Positions 1 through 9,315 of a stretch of DNA of 64,000 nucleotides are shown one piece after another; the first letter of the stretch is position 1; every line of letters begins with the position of its first letter. Source of the DNA: Micromonospora sp. NBC_01796 (GTDB lineage Bacteria; Actinomycetota; Actinomycetes; Mycobacteriales; Micromonosporaceae); NCBI RefSeq assembly GCF_035917455.1, contig NZ_CP109078.1, positions 6,122,001 through 6,186,000 on the forward strand, read 5' to 3'. The position numbers were made by a program, and so were the translations under genes. Below the pieces are notes generated by a model. It ran no database searches. It saw only the letters and a program-made list of their open reading frames with translations, and was not told where the DNA came from.

Positions 1-701
1 GGCGTGTTGTTGCGGGGGTCGAAGGTCCACCACCGGCCGTCGAGGTAGACCTCCATCCAGGCGGCGAAGTCCATCGGCGCCGGGTCCGGCGGGACGTCCA
101 TGTCGGGGAGGTAACCGAAGGCGTACCGGGTCGGGATCGAGAGCGCGCGGCAGAAGCTGATCGCGACGTGGGCGAAGTCGCGGCAGACGCCACTGCCTGC
201 GGCGTACGCCTCGGCGGCGGTTGTCGTCGGGCTGCTGCTGCCGTACGCGAACCGTAGGTGGTCGTTGACGTGGTCACAGATCGCCTGCACCCGCCGGTAG
301 CCGGGCTTCTCCTTGCCGAACAGTCGCCAGGCGTCGTCACCGAGCACGTCGGGCAGGCAGTAGCGACTCGGCAGCGTGTACGCCAGCACCTCGTCGGGCA
401 GGAGTGCGGTCGGCACCTCGGCGGCGTCGAGATCGACGTCTTCGGTCGCGTCCGGGACCGATACGAGTGCGTCGTACCGCACGGTGGAGGTGCCCGACGG
501 CAGCGTGAGTCGTTGACAGACATTGTCGTAGAGGTCCACGTAGCCGTGCCGGGGCGTCTGTGGATCCATGTCCCAGCTCTGCCGCAGCACACTGGCCGGT
601 GCCGCCCCCGACGGCTGGACCTGGAAGACCGCGGGTGTCTCGACCTCTGCCGCGTACCGGAACTCGCACCCGACCCGGAGCTGACGTGCCACGGTTGCCA
701 T
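1..701 (-). CDS. Transglutaminase-like protein, 3' end cut by window edge
   Basis: The reading frame starts at ATG 701 and is still open at base 1, so only about 233 residues are visible. An N-terminal beta-rich region is followed by a transglutaminase core: the nucleophile segment GSGVCRDFAH, then the RYAFGYLP strand, then AAWMEVYLDGRWWTFDP. The Cys context and the following Asp-containing strand fit the transglutaminase/cysteine-protease-like superfamily, whose actinobacterial members are mostly uncharacterised. The place where many family members have His (HAW) reads FAAW, so the usual catalytic His is not evident. It is divergent from the methyltransferase gene, with about 115 bp between them. 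No strong ribosome binding site is visible before the ATG. Confidence 0.8.
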   Translation of the reverse strand, partial: MATVARQLRVGCEFRYAAEVETPAVFQVQPSGAAPASVLRQSWDMDPQTPRHGYVDLYDNVCQRLTLPSGTSTVRYDALVSVPDATEDVDLDAAEVPTALLPDEVLAYTLPSRYCLPDVLGDDAWRLFGKEKPGYRRVQAICDHVNDHLRFAYGSSSPTTTAAEAYAAGSGVCRDFAHVAISFCRALSIPTRYAFGYLPDMDVPPDPAPMDFAAWMEVYLDGRWWTFDPRNNT

Positions 702-815
702 CGCCGAATTCTGGGCCGTCAATGTTTCCCCACCGTAACGGCCAGGTACGGCGACACCGCGAGCGAGGCGCTAAGCTGCCGGCCATCTGCCAAACCTCTG
801 CCTGAGGAGTCGAGC

Positions 816-1643
816 GTGTCGCAGAGCCGTGGTGTCCATGAGACCGGTCGGCCCGGGTCGGGGATCGACACGACGGTGGCGCACAACGCCCGGATCTGGG
901 ACTACTGGCTGGGTGGGAAGGACAACTACAAGGTCGACCGGGAGGTGGGGGACCGGATCCGGGAGATGGTCCCGCACATCGACGCCGTCGCCCGCGCGGA
1001 CCGCGCCTTCCTGGCCCGAGCCGCCCGTTTCCTGACCGGGGAGGCGGGGATCCGCCAGTTCCTCGACATCGGTACCGGCCTGCCCACCGCCGACAACACC
1101 CACGAGGTCGCCCAGGCGGTCGCGCCGGAGTCCCGCATCGTCTACGTCGACAACGATCCGCTGGTGCTGGTGCACGCCCGCGCGTTGCTGACCAGCAACT
1201 CCGAGGGCGCGACCGACTACATCGAGGCCGACGTCCGGGAGCCGGACACCATCCTGACCCGAGCCGCCCGGACGCTGGACTTCGACCGGCCGATCGCGGT
1301 CATGCTGCTGGGCGTCCTCAACTTCGTGCAGGACGACGAGCAGGCGCAGGACATCGTGGACCGCCTGTTGGACGCGGTGCCGTCGGGCAGTTACCTGGCG
1401 CTCACCCACCCGACGATCGAACTCGGTGGCGAAGGGAACGTCGAGGCGATGGCGTTCTACAACCAGCACGCGACTCCGCAGATCCGTGCCCGCAGTGGTG
1501 CGGACATCACGCGGCTCGTCCGGGGACTGGACCTGGTGGAGCCGGGCCTGGTGTCGTGTGCGGTGTGGCGGGCCGAGCCCGACGCCAACGGGGCACTCCC
1601 CGCGCAGGTCCCGCAGTACGGTGTGGTCGGGCGCAAGCCCTGA
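816..1643 (+). CDS. SAM-dependent methyltransferase, DUF574 (PF04672) family
   Basis: 275 residues from GTG 816, which is preceded by GAGGAG at good spacing; the frame stays open upstream, but only this start removes a meaningless leader. It has the family hallmarks: the N-terminal block ARIWDYWLGGKDNY, the SAM-binding motif FLDIGTGLPT, and the acidic strand IVYVDNDPLVLVHARALL that would bind the SAM ribose. The AVMLLGVLNFV and YLALTHPT strands complete a Rossmann-type methyltransferase fold. DUF574 proteins are abundant in Streptomyces-like genomes and usually of unknown substrate, so the target cannot be given. It is monocistronic, between a divergent gene and a secreted protease with its own start region. 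Confidence 0.9.
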   Translation: MSQSRGVHETGRPGSGIDTTVAHNARIWDYWLGGKDNYKVDREVGDRIREMVPHIDAVARADRAFLARAARFLTGEAGIRQFLDIGTGLPTADNTHEVAQAVAPESRIVYVDNDPLVLVHARALLTSNSEGATDYIEADVREPDTILTRAARTLDFDRPIAVMLLGVLNFVQDDEQAQDIVDRLLDAVPSGSYLALTHPTIELGGEGNVEAMAFYNQHATPQIRARSGADITRLVRGLDLVEPGLVSCAVWRAEPDANGALPAQVPQYGVVGRKP

Positions 1644-1756
1644 TCCGTCGGCTCTGATGTCGCGAGACTCGGGCGCAACAGCAAAGAACTTCCTCCGAAA
1701 CAAAAGATCGACACATTACCATGTGCCGTCGTTTGTTGATCAACCTGGGGAATCCT

Positions 1757-4700
1757 GTGCTGTTCTCACGCCTTTGCCGACGTCGTCTGTTGGCGCTGCT
1801 CACCGCCTCCGTGGTGCTCGCCTCGTCTCCTGCCCCGGCCTCGGCCGCCGACCCTCCGTTGTCCCCGGTCGCGTCGGTCGTACCGCCTGCTTCCACGTCC
1901 ACCGTCACGTTGATCACCGGGGAGAAGGTCACCGCTACCGGGACGACCGACGGGGGGTTGAGCCCCGAGGTACGGGACTCCACCGGCCGGCTGACCGGAT
2001 ACACCTCGCACCGGAAGGGGAAGGACACCTACGTCTACCCGGACGGGGCGCTGCCGTACGTGTCCGCCGGGCTGCTCGACGAGCAGTTGTTCAACATCAC
2101 CGAACTGCTGGCGGATGGCTACGACGACGCGCACCGTGACCGGATTCCGTTGATCGTCACGTACACCGACGCCGCGGTGGCTTCGCGCAGGACGTCGGCT
2201 CCCGAGGGCGCCCGCACGGTACGCGCGCTGGACAGCATCCAGGGGGCGGCGCTGGACGTGGAGCGCTCGGACACGTTCTGGTCCTCGATTACGGCGGGCG
2301 AGGGGGTGGCCGCCCGTTCCGGGGGCGGGCGCCTCGCGCTCGCGGGCGGTATCGCCAAGGTGTGGCTGGACGGCAAGGTCGAGGCCGCCCTCGCCGACAG
2401 CACCGCGCAGATCGGCGCACCCGACGTCTGGAAGTCCGGGAACACCGGCAAGGGTGTCGACGTCGCCGTCCTGGACAGCGGTATCGACACCACCCACCCC
2501 GACTTCGCGGGCCAGATCGCCGCCGCCGAGTCCTTCGTACCGGGTGAGACGGTGAAGGACGTCTTCGGCCACGGCACCCACGTCGCCTCCACCATCGCCG
2601 GCACCGGAGCCGCTTCCGACGGGAAGGAGAAGGGCGTCGCCCCGGGAGCGCGGCTGCACGTCGGCAAGGTCCTGAACGACAACAACTCCGGCCAGGAGTC
2701 GTGGATCATCAGCGGGATGGAGTGGGCCGTCCGCGACCAGCGCGCCAGGGTCGTCAACATGAGCCTCGGCGCCGACCCCACCGACGGCACCGACCCGATG
2801 AGCGTGGCCCTCAACGAGCTCAGCGAGGAGACCGGCGCGCTGTTTGTCGTCGCGGCGGGGAACACCGGGCCCAGCCCGTACACGATCGGCACCCCGGGTG
2901 CCGCGGACGCCGCGCTGACCGTCGGCGCGGTCGACGGCGCCGACACTCTCGCCTACTTCTCCAGCCAGGGTCCACGGGTGGGCGACAAGGCCCTCAAGCC
3001 CGACCTCACCGCTCCCGGTGTGGGCATCCTCGCCGCCCGGTCCCAGTATTCCGACGGCGAGGGTCTGTACCGGTTCGGGGACGGAACCTCGATGGCCGCT
3101 CCGCACGTCGCGGGCGCCGCCGCGCTCCTGGCCGCCCAGCACCCGGACTTCACCGGCAAGCAGCTCAAGGAAGCCCTGGTGAGCACCACCAGGGCGACCC
3201 CGCAGGTCAGCCCGTTCCAGGGCGGCAACGGTCGGCTGGACATCGCCGCGACCACCGCCGCGACGGTCTTCGCGACCACCGGCGCCGACTTCGGGTACCC
3301 GGACTGGCCGACGGCTCCCGAGGGCCCGGTCGAGCGGGAGGTCCGCTACACGAACATCGCCGACAGCCCCGTCACCCTCGATCTCGCCACGGTCCTCGAC
3401 GGCGGCCCGGCGGACCTCGTCACGCCTTCGGCCCGGCAGGTGACGGTTCCGGCGCACGGCACCGCCACGGTGACCCTGACCACGCGGTTCGACCGGGTGC
3501 CGGCCGACCGCCTCACGTCGGGCTTCCTGACGGCGACCGACGCCTCCGGCGCCGTCCGGACCCACACCTCCGTCGCCGTCGGCCGTGAAGGGGTACGTCA
3601 CCAACTCACCCTGAAGGCCAGGGACCGCGGCGGCAGGCCGATCGGGGGAGAACTGGTCCTGCTGGGTAAGGACGGTGTCCTGCCGGTGCAACAGATCGAC
3701 GACACCGGCACCCTGGACCTGCGGCTGACCGGGGGCACGTACGCGGCCTGGCTGAAGACCGACGTCGAGGGCGTCAACGGACCCCACTCGCGGGGATTCG
3801 CCCTGCTCCCGCTGCCCGAGATCACGCTCGACCGGGACCGGACCGTTGTCTTCGACGCCACCCGGGCCCGCCGGGTGACCATGGCCACCCCGCAGCCGTC
3901 CGTCGTGGACGGTACGCGGTTCGAACTGCTCCGCGACCTCGGCGGCAACCCCTGGATCTCCGCCTGGTACCCGGGCGCCGAGTACGACAGCGTCTGGGTT
4001 CTGCCGACCGGCCCGAAGGTCGCGACGGGCACCTTCTCCATCGGCGCCCGCTGGCGCATGGCGCAGCCCGCGCTGACCGTGGCCGCCGGCGGTCGGGGCT
4101 ACGACGACCTGCGGGTGCAACGCGCCGGGATCCCGCTGCCGCCCGAGGTACGCCACCTCGACGCGGTCTTCGCCGGCACCGGCGCGGACATCCCGGTGAA
4201 CGCTCGGGGCAGGGCCGTCGTGGTACGCCGCAACGACACTGTTCCCGTCGAGGAGCAGGCCGCCGCGGCGGCCGCTGCCGGTGCCCGCCTCCTGCTCGTG
4301 GTCAACGACGGCACCGGGCGCCTCAAACCGTGGGCCGGCTCGGTGTGGGATCCGCGCGACCCACCACCGGTGACCGTGGCCACCCTCACCCGCGACGAGG
4401 GCGAGCACCTGATCGGCCGGATCGGGCACGAGCGGCGGATCCGGCTCGACGTCACCTCCCACCCCGACACCGAATACGTCTACGACCTGGTCCACGACTA
4501 CACCGGCGCCGTGCCGACCGACCTCACCCACCGGGTCACCCAGCGGGACCTGGCCCGGGTCGACATGTCCCTGCGCAACTGGCGCCCCGCACGGGCGCTC
4601 GAAACGCGCGGCGACCTCACCCCGTCGGGAGCGTCGAGCATCCTCGACTTCGTCGAGGTCCCGGCGCGTGGCGACCGCACCGACTGGGTCACCGCAGGCG

Positions 4701-5467
4701 AGCCGTGGACCACCCAGGTCACGATCCCCGGCGAACAGGGACAGCAGACGGCCCTCACCGCGTACCGGGCCGGCTCGGTCCACGAGGAGCGCTGGTTCGG
4801 CCCCGTACAGCGTCCCCGCCTGCTGAACAGCTACGGCGTCTTCCGCGAGGACGGGGGCATCTCCGCGTTCGTCCCCGGGTGGGGCGACTCGGGCACCGCC
4901 CACGAGGGCGACACCTACGACAACTACGCCGCCGACAACGTCCTGCGCCTCTACCAGGGCAACACGCTCCTCCAGGAGACCGACCGGTACCAGCGGATGC
5001 TGTCCGTCGGTCGGCTGAGCGCAGAACCACTGCCGTACCGCCTGGTGTCGGAGAACAAGCGGGACACCTGGGCCGGTCCGTACTCCACCGCCACCCGGAC
5101 GGAGTGGGGCTTCACCTCCGGTGCGGTCGGCCAGGGCATGGTGTGGAACCCGTCGCTGATCCAGCTCGACTACGCCGTGGACACCGATGTCGACGGGAAG
5201 ACGAAACGCGACGCCGACCTCACCGTCACCGCACTGCACCTGCCAACGGCGGCGCAGGCGGCCGACATCCGCACGGTGACCCTCGACGTGTCGTACGACG
5301 ACGGGGTCACCTGGCACCACGCCAAGCTCCACCGCACCGGCCCCGGCTGGCGCACCCGCCTCGACGCCCCGCGTACCGCACGGTCCGTCACCCTCCGGGC
5401 GACCGCGCGCGACACGGGCGGCAACAGCATCGACCAGCGCATCACCCGGGCCTTCGGCCTGCGGTGA
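1757..5467 (+). CDS. Secreted S8 family serine peptidase (subtilisin-like), large
   Basis: About 1236 residues from GTG 1757, which has GGGGAA four bases upstream; an in-frame ATG at 1721 would add 12 residues but lacks a ribosome binding site. An Arg-rich start, a hydrophobic stretch and an ASA-AD junction form a Sec signal peptide. Counting from ATG 1721, the catalytic triad is Asp252 (AVLDSGID), His284 (FGHGTHVAST) and Ser457 (DGTSMAAPHVAG), with the oxyanion Asn in VVAAGNTG. A propeptide-like segment precedes the catalytic domain. The roughly 750 residues behind it contain a PA-like insert near residues 820-910 (ARLLLVVNDGTG) and beta-sandwich repeats. Function: extracellular protein degradation. 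A strong hairpin follows the stop. Confidence 0.93.
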   Translation: MLFSRLCRRRLLALLTASVVLASSPAPASAADPPLSPVASVVPPASTSTVTLITGEKVTATGTTDGGLSPEVRDSTGRLTGYTSHRKGKDTYVYPDGALPYVSAGLLDEQLFNITELLADGYDDAHRDRIPLIVTYTDAAVASRRTSAPEGARTVRALDSIQGAALDVERSDTFWSSITAGEGVAARSGGGRLALAGGIAKVWLDGKVEAALADSTAQIGAPDVWKSGNTGKGVDVAVLDSGIDTTHPDFAGQIAAAESFVPGETVKDVFGHGTHVASTIAGTGAASDGKEKGVAPGARLHVGKVLNDNNSGQESWIISGMEWAVRDQRARVVNMSLGADPTDGTDPMSVALNELSEETGALFVVAAGNTGPSPYTIGTPGAADAALTVGAVDGADTLAYFSSQGPRVGDKALKPDLTAPGVGILAARSQYSDGEGLYRFGDGTSMAAPHVAGAAALLAAQHPDFTGKQLKEALVSTTRATPQVSPFQGGNGRLDIAATTAATVFATTGADFGYPDWPTAPEGPVEREVRYTNIADSPVTLDLATVLDGGPADLVTPSARQVTVPAHGTATVTLTTRFDRVPADRLTSGFLTATDASGAVRTHTSVAVGREGVRHQLTLKARDRGGRPIGGELVLLGKDGVLPVQQIDDTGTLDLRLTGGTYAAWLKTDVEGVNGPHSRGFALLPLPEITLDRDRTVVFDATRARRVTMATPQPSVVDGTRFELLRDLGGNPWISAWYPGAEYDSVWVLPTGPKVATGTFSIGARWRMAQPALTVAAGGRGYDDLRVQRAGIPLPPEVRHLDAVFAGTGADIPVNARGRAVVVRRNDTVPVEEQAAAAAAAGARLLLVVNDGTGRLKPWAGSVWDPRDPPPVTVATLTRDEGEHLIGRIGHERRIRLDVTSHPDTEYVYDLVHDYTGAVPTDLTHRVTQRDLARVDMSLRNWRPARALETRGDLTPSGASSILDFVEVPARGDRTDWVTAGEPWTTQVTIPGEQGQQTALTAYRAGSVHEERWFGPVQRPRLLNSYGVFREDGGISAFVPGWGDSGTAHEGDTYDNYAADNVLRLYQGNTLLQETDRYQRMLSVGRLSAEPLPYRLVSENKRDTWAGPYSTATRTEWGFTSGAVGQGMVWNPSLIQLDYAVDTDVDGKTKRDADLTVTALHLPTAAQAADIRTVTLDVSYDDGVTWHHAKLHRTGPGWRTRLDAPRTARSVTLRATARDTGGNSIDQRITRAFGLR

Positions 5468-5470
5468 TGG

Positions 5471-5506
5471 TCGGGGTGGGGCCCCGTGGAGGGGGCCCCA
5501 CCCCGA
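5471..5506 (+). terminator. Intrinsic terminator hairpin after the S8 protease
   Basis: A perfect 15-bp inverted repeat (arms 5471-5485 and 5492-5506, six-base loop) lies three bases after the protease stop. The arms are almost all G and C. There is no T-run, as is common for actinobacterial terminators. Confidence 0.8.
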
Positions 5507-5807
5507 GTTCGGCCGTCGTGGCACCCCACCCGTCCGGCCCCCGCCCGCCGGACAGGTCATCGGTGTCGCATCCTGCCGGCAGCCCGGTTTACCCGCCTGT
5601 GCCGCGGGTAAGGCGAAGTGCGTCGATGGGCTGGGCGCCGGCGCTCCGGGCACCGTCACCGCGGGAGTGGCCGACGTCACCGAAGCCGGTGGTGTCGACC
5701 GACCGGGTCTCCTGTGACCCCTGGGTTGGTGACCGGGGTGACAGTGCGGCGGCAGTGGTCCACGGGTCATGCTGGGAGAGACCAACGACGAATGAGGTGG
5801 GCGCGAC
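5507..5807. other. Non-coding gap between S8 protease and msrA
   Basis: About 300 bases with no convincing gene on either strand. It must hold the msrA promoter. A GAGGTG ribosome binding site lies directly before the msrA ATG. I see no repeat, RNA gene or clear operator here. Confidence 0.5.
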
Positions 5808-6311
5808 ATGGCTACGGAGAAGGCGATTCTGGCCGGAGGCTGTTTCTGGGGGATGCAGGACCTGATCCGGCGGCGCCCCGGTGTGGTCACGACACGGGTC
5901 GGTTACACCGGTGGCGAGGTGGCGAATGCCACCTACCGCAACCACGAGGGTCACGCGGAGGCTATCGAGATCACGTTCGATCCGTCGGTGACGTCGTACC
6001 GGGACCTGCTCGAGTTCTTCTTCCAGATCCACGATCCGACCACCCTGAACCGGCAGGGCGGTGACATCGGCACCAGCTACCGGTCGGCGATCTTCTACGA
6101 GAGCGACGAGCAGAAGCGGGTCGCCGAGGACACCATCGCCGACGTCGACGCGTCCGGGCTCTGGCCGGGCAAGGTGGTCACCGAGGTGACGGCCGCCGGT
6201 CCGTTCTGGGAGGCGGAGCCGGAGCACCAGGATTATCTGGAACGCATCCCCAACGGTTACACCTGCCACTTCCCGCGACCGAACTGGACACTGCCGCGCC
6301 GTTCCCAGTGA
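5808..6311 (+). CDS. msrA: Peptide-methionine (S)-S-oxide reductase MsrA
   Basis: 167 residues, the normal MsrA size. It reduces the S-epimer of methionine sulfoxide in proteins and repairs oxidative damage in the cytoplasm. The active-site motif GGCFWG puts the catalytic Cys at residue 12, followed by [24 protein letters not shown], the substrate-binding core of the family (shown here in part: Y, E and H positions conserved). The C-terminus has [12 protein letters not shown], giving one possible resolving Cys. There is no fused MsrB domain. The start has a GAGGTG ribosome binding site. The gene stands alone between a terminator and a SalK-like gene on the same strand 62 bp downstream. Confidence 0.96.
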   Translation: MATEKAILAGGCFWGMQDLIRRRPGVVTTRVGYTGGEVANATYRNHEGHAEAIEITFDPSVTSYRDLLEFFFQIHDPTTLNRQGGDIGTSYRSAIFYESDEQKRVAEDTIADVDASGLWPGKVVTEVTAAGPFWEAEPEHQDYLERIPNGYTCHFPRPNWTLPRRSQ

Positions 6312-6373
6312 CGGTCGCCGAAGCCCTGTCGCAGCCACCCGGCCGTCCGTACGCGGGATGAGATGCTGTCGGC

Positions 6374-7246
6374 GTGAAAAACGCGCGGCGGATGTGGACA
6401 CTGTTCGAACCCGTGCACGCCGTCACGTACTTCACGGCGGAGGCACGGCAGGCGTACGAGGCGGCCGGGCTGCGCGGCTACTGGCGGGGGTACTTCGCCG
6501 GGCGGGCGGCTCCACTCGGGCCGGTCGGGGCGGCCCCGGCCGTGGCCGTCTTCTTCAACTTCGCGCCCGCCATGGTCGCCCGTGCCCTGCCCGACGTGTG
6601 GCAGCGGGCGACTGTGGCGGAGACGCTCGTGGCGCGCCTGGCCGGGGCGACGGACGCGTTGGCCCGGCTCACCGCGGGCATCCAGGTCGGCACGGTCGAG
6701 GCAGCCGCCGACCTCCTGGAAGAGGCGGTCCACCGCCTCGATCCGGCGGGTCGGGTGCTCGGGGCCGCCAACGCGGCGTTGCCGGTGCCGCAGGATCCGC
6801 TCGGTCGGCTGTGGCAGGCCGCCACGACCCTGCGCGAGCATCGTGGGGACGGGCACGTCGCCGCGCTGGTGACGGCCGGACTGGGTGGATGCGAGCCGCT
6901 GGTATGGCGGGCGGCGACGGACCTCGGCCGCGAGGTCCTGCAACCGAACCGGGGCTGGTCCGACGATGAGTGGAGCGACGCGACCCGGCGGCTCGTCGAG
7001 CGCGGATGGCTCGCCGAGGACGGCACTCCCACCGACACCGGCGTTGCCGCGTACGAGTGGATCGAGAGCGTGACCGACGACGTTGCCGCAGCCGCCTGGA
7101 CCGGCGTCGATCCGGCGGATGTCGCCGCGCTGCTGACCCCGATCGCGCACGCCTGCCGGGCCGCGCTGCCCCCGGTCAGTCCGATCGGGCTGCCCGAGCC
7201 CGGCGGGCCCGACACCGGCGGCGGGCCGGACGGGGCCGGGGCGTAG
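6374..7246 (+). CDS. SalK/SCO6745-like protein of unknown function
   Basis: 290 residues from GTG 6374. The opening (RRMWTLFEPVHAVTYFTAEA), the YWRGYFAGRAAPLGPV segment and the later VFFNFAP block are typical of the actinobacterial SCO6745/SalK family. The C-terminal half resembles a MarR-like winged helix: WSDATRRLVERGWLAEDGTPT followed by a helix-rich end. No enzymatic motif is evident, and no function has been established for the family that I know of. The tail is Gly/Pro-rich and probably disordered. It converges on the patatin-like gene with only 25 bp between the stops. Confidence 0.75.
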   Translation: MKNARRMWTLFEPVHAVTYFTAEARQAYEAAGLRGYWRGYFAGRAAPLGPVGAAPAVAVFFNFAPAMVARALPDVWQRATVAETLVARLAGATDALARLTAGIQVGTVEAAADLLEEAVHRLDPAGRVLGAANAALPVPQDPLGRLWQAATTLREHRGDGHVAALVTAGLGGCEPLVWRAATDLGREVLQPNRGWSDDEWSDATRRLVERGWLAEDGTPTDTGVAAYEWIESVTDDVAAAAWTGVDPADVAALLTPIAHACRAALPPVSPIGLPEPGGPDTGGGPDGAGA

Positions 7247-7249
7247 GAC

Positions 7250-7272
7250 ACGCCGGTCGGCTGTCCCGGCGT
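7250..7272. terminator. Short hairpin between convergent genes
   Basis: A 7-bp perfect repeat (ACGCCGG at 7250-7256 and CCGGCGT at 7266-7272) sits exactly between two convergent stops. It could serve both genes. It is short, so this is tentative. Confidence 0.35.
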
Positions 7273-8111
7273 CACTGCCAGACCGCGCGGATCCGGTCCG
7301 CGATCGATTCGGCCTGGTCGCGTCCGGCGCGGGCTGCCGCCGCGCGTCGTGCGGGGTCGAGCATGTTGGGGCCGATGGCGGCGCGGGCTGCGGCGTCCGG
7401 TGTCACGACGACGTTCGGCACTCCGAGTGCGGCGGCCTGGACATGGGGACGGTCGGTGCGGCGCAGGGCCGACGTGGTGGGTGCGATCACGACCACCCGG
7501 CCGTGGCCGGCGGCGAGGTCGACGTTGGCGACCGAGCGTACGCCGCCGTCCAGGTACCGCCGTCCGTCGATCGTGACGGGTGGCCAGACCAGCGGGACGG
7601 CGCAACTGGCCGCGACCGCGTCGATCAGGGTGACCCCGCTGTCGCGGTCGAAGACGACGTCCGTACCGGTTTCGGCGTCGACGGCGGTCACCAGCAGCCG
7701 GCGGTCGGGCCATCGCCGGTCGGGTACCCGTCGTTCGACGACCGCTCGCCGTTCGGCTTCGGACATGGTCTTCGCCCGTAGCGCCGCTCGCCCCAGCCAC
7801 GCCCGTCCGTGCCGCCGGTCGCCCGGCCACGCCGATGCGACCAGGAGACGGACGACGGGTCCCACGCCGATCCGGGCGGGAATCCCGCCGGGGACGTTGT
7901 CGATCTGGGCGGCGTAGATGTCCGCCAGGGGAGTGGTCCCGGTCAGTTGCGCGGCGACCGCCGCCCCGGCCGAGGTGCCGATGACGGTGTCCGCGCCCGC
8001 GAGATCGACACCGCACTGCGCGAGGCCGTGCAGCAGGCCGATCTCCCACGCGACGCCGGTCACGCCACCGCCGCCGAGTACCAGCGCTCGTCCATCGGTC
8101 GGCATCAACAC
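7272..8111 (-). CDS. Patatin-like phospholipase (RssA-like)
   Basis: 279 residues. Patatin-fold serine hydrolases use a Ser-Asp dyad to cleave acyl esters. The oxyanion loop GGGGVTG is at residues 13-19, the nucleophile elbow GTSAG has Ser47, and the dyad Asp lies in YLDGGVRS. The length matches stand-alone bacterial patatin proteins. There is no signal peptide, so it is probably cytoplasmic or membrane-peripheral. The start is ATG 8111; another ATG two codons downstream is possible. Its 5' end lies about 40 bp from the point where a sigma-factor gene on the other strand has lost its front half, so this locus may mark a rearrangement junction. Confidence 0.88.
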   Translation of the reverse strand: MLMPTDGRALVLGGGGVTGVAWEIGLLHGLAQCGVDLAGADTVIGTSAGAAVAAQLTGTTPLADIYAAQIDNVPGGIPARIGVGPVVRLLVASAWPGDRRHGRAWLGRAALRAKTMSEAERRAVVERRVPDRRWPDRRLLVTAVDAETGTDVVFDRDSGVTLIDAVAASCAVPLVWPPVTIDGRRYLDGGVRSVANVDLAAGHGRVVVIAPTTSALRRTDRPHVQAAALGVPNVVVTPDAAARAAIGPNMLDPARRAAAARAGRDQAESIADRIRAVWQ

Positions 8112-8146
8112 ATCCTCTCACGGTGCCGACCGCAGACGATCCGCCC

Positions 8147-8769
8147 AGCGGTGTGAGTTGGCAGGCGAGGGGGTCGAGCTGGCGCGCCAACTCGCCGCGC
8201 TGCTGCCCCGTGAGCCGGAGGCCGCCGGCCTTGCCGCGTTGCTGGAACTGCATCACGCCCGCGCCGCCGCGCGGTTCGACTCGTGGGGCCGCATCGTGCT
8301 GCTGGAACAGCAGGACCGGCGGCTGTGGGACGGGGCGGCGATCGAACGGGCGGCGCTGCGGCTGCGGGCGGCGGTGCGCCAGGGCCGGCCGGGGCCGTAC
8401 CAGGTGCAGGCCGGCATCGCCGCGCTACACGCTCTGGCCGCGTCGTACGACGCCACCAACTGGGCGGACGTCCGGGCACTGTACGACCGGCTGTACGCAT
8501 TGGACCCGTCGCCGGTCGTACTGCTGAACCGGGCCGTGGCCACGCGGTACGCGGTGGGACCGGCGCCGGCGCTGGACGAGGTCGACGCGGTGGGGGACCG
8601 GCTTGCCGGTTACCACCTGTGGCACGCCGCCCGGGCCGACCTGCTGGCCACGCTCGACCGTCCGGGCGAGGCGCTGACGGCGGCGGAGCGGGCTCTGGAA
8701 CTGGCGACGAACCCGGCCGAACGGGAACTGATGTCGCGTCGGGTGGGTGAGCTGCGGCGCCGGCTGTGA
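8147..8769 (+). pseudogene. 5'-truncated ECF sigma factor (ECF42/SigJ-like C-terminal part)
   Basis: About 205 codons match only the C-terminal extension of ECF42-type sigma factors: LARQLAALLPREPEAAGLAALLELHHARAAARFD, the LLEQQDRRLWD segment, the YQVQAGIAALHA helix and the TPR-like end up to the stop (quoted here only by motif: LLPREPEA, LLEQQDRRLWD, YQVQAGIAALHA). The sigma-2 and sigma-4 domains that bind core polymerase and promoter DNA are missing. Upstream in the same frame the sequence is antisense to the patatin gene and carries no sigma homology, and no sensible start codon exists. The usual partner, a YCII/DGPF protein, survives next door in opposite orientation. It is probably a decayed gene. 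Confidence 0.75.
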
Positions 8770-8790
8770 GACCGGCGCCCAGCGTCACCG

Positions 8791-9150
8791 CTATTCGCGG
8801 CTCATCACGGGACGGACCTCCAGCGCGGTCATCCCGGCGCCGAGTGGCCAGGTGGCCGCGATCCGCGCGGCCTCGTCGATGTCGTCGCACTCCAGGATGA
8901 CGATCGCGCCGACGATCTCCTTGAGTTCCAGGTACGGCCCGTCCGTGATCACCGGCTGGCCGTTCGCGTCGGCGCGCACCGTTTTTGCGGTGTCCCGGGG
9001 TTGCAGCTCGGCACCGCCGTCGGCGATCTTGCCGGTCGGCTGCCACCGCTCGAACCACGCGTAGATCTGCTTCATCAGGTCCTGCTCGTCGCCCGGGGAC
9101 AGGGCGGTCCACTCGCGGTCGTCCCCGCAGATCAGCATCGCGTACTTCAT
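8791..9150 (-). CDS. YCII/DGPF-domain protein
   Basis: 119 residues with the DGPF signature as DGPYLELKE and the MKYAMLICGD start typical of the YCII-related (DGPF) family. A GAGGAG ribosome binding site precedes ATG 9150. These small dimeric ferredoxin-like-fold proteins are usually encoded beside, and in the same direction as, ECF42 sigma factors. Here the neighbouring sigma gene is a fragment on the other strand, so this copy has lost its usual arrangement. The biochemical role of the family is not well established; the fold is related to muconolactone-isomerase-like YCII proteins. Confidence 0.88.
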   Translation of the reverse strand: MKYAMLICGDDREWTALSPGDEQDLMKQIYAWFERWQPTGKIADGGAELQPRDTAKTVRADANGQPVITDGPYLELKEIVGAIVILECDDIDEAARIAATWPLGAGMTALEVRPVMSRE

Positions 9151-9315
9151 GTTCGCTCCTCATGGTGGGAAGGGCTGCGTCATCCGGGTAACGAATGACC
9201 GTCACCGGTCCTCGACAGGTTCCACCGAATTTCTGCCGAAGTTCCGGCGGCAACCGCTCACTCATCGAGTTGAGCTGTCAGTACAACGAAGAGCGGGAGA
9301 CGTTATGGTGATCCG

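Noticed and set aside
1766-5890. A 1374-codon open frame on the minus strand across the protease gene
   Set aside because: It is antisense to a clear S8 protease and its product is Gly/Arg/Val-rich without motifs. Very high GC makes such shadow frames common.
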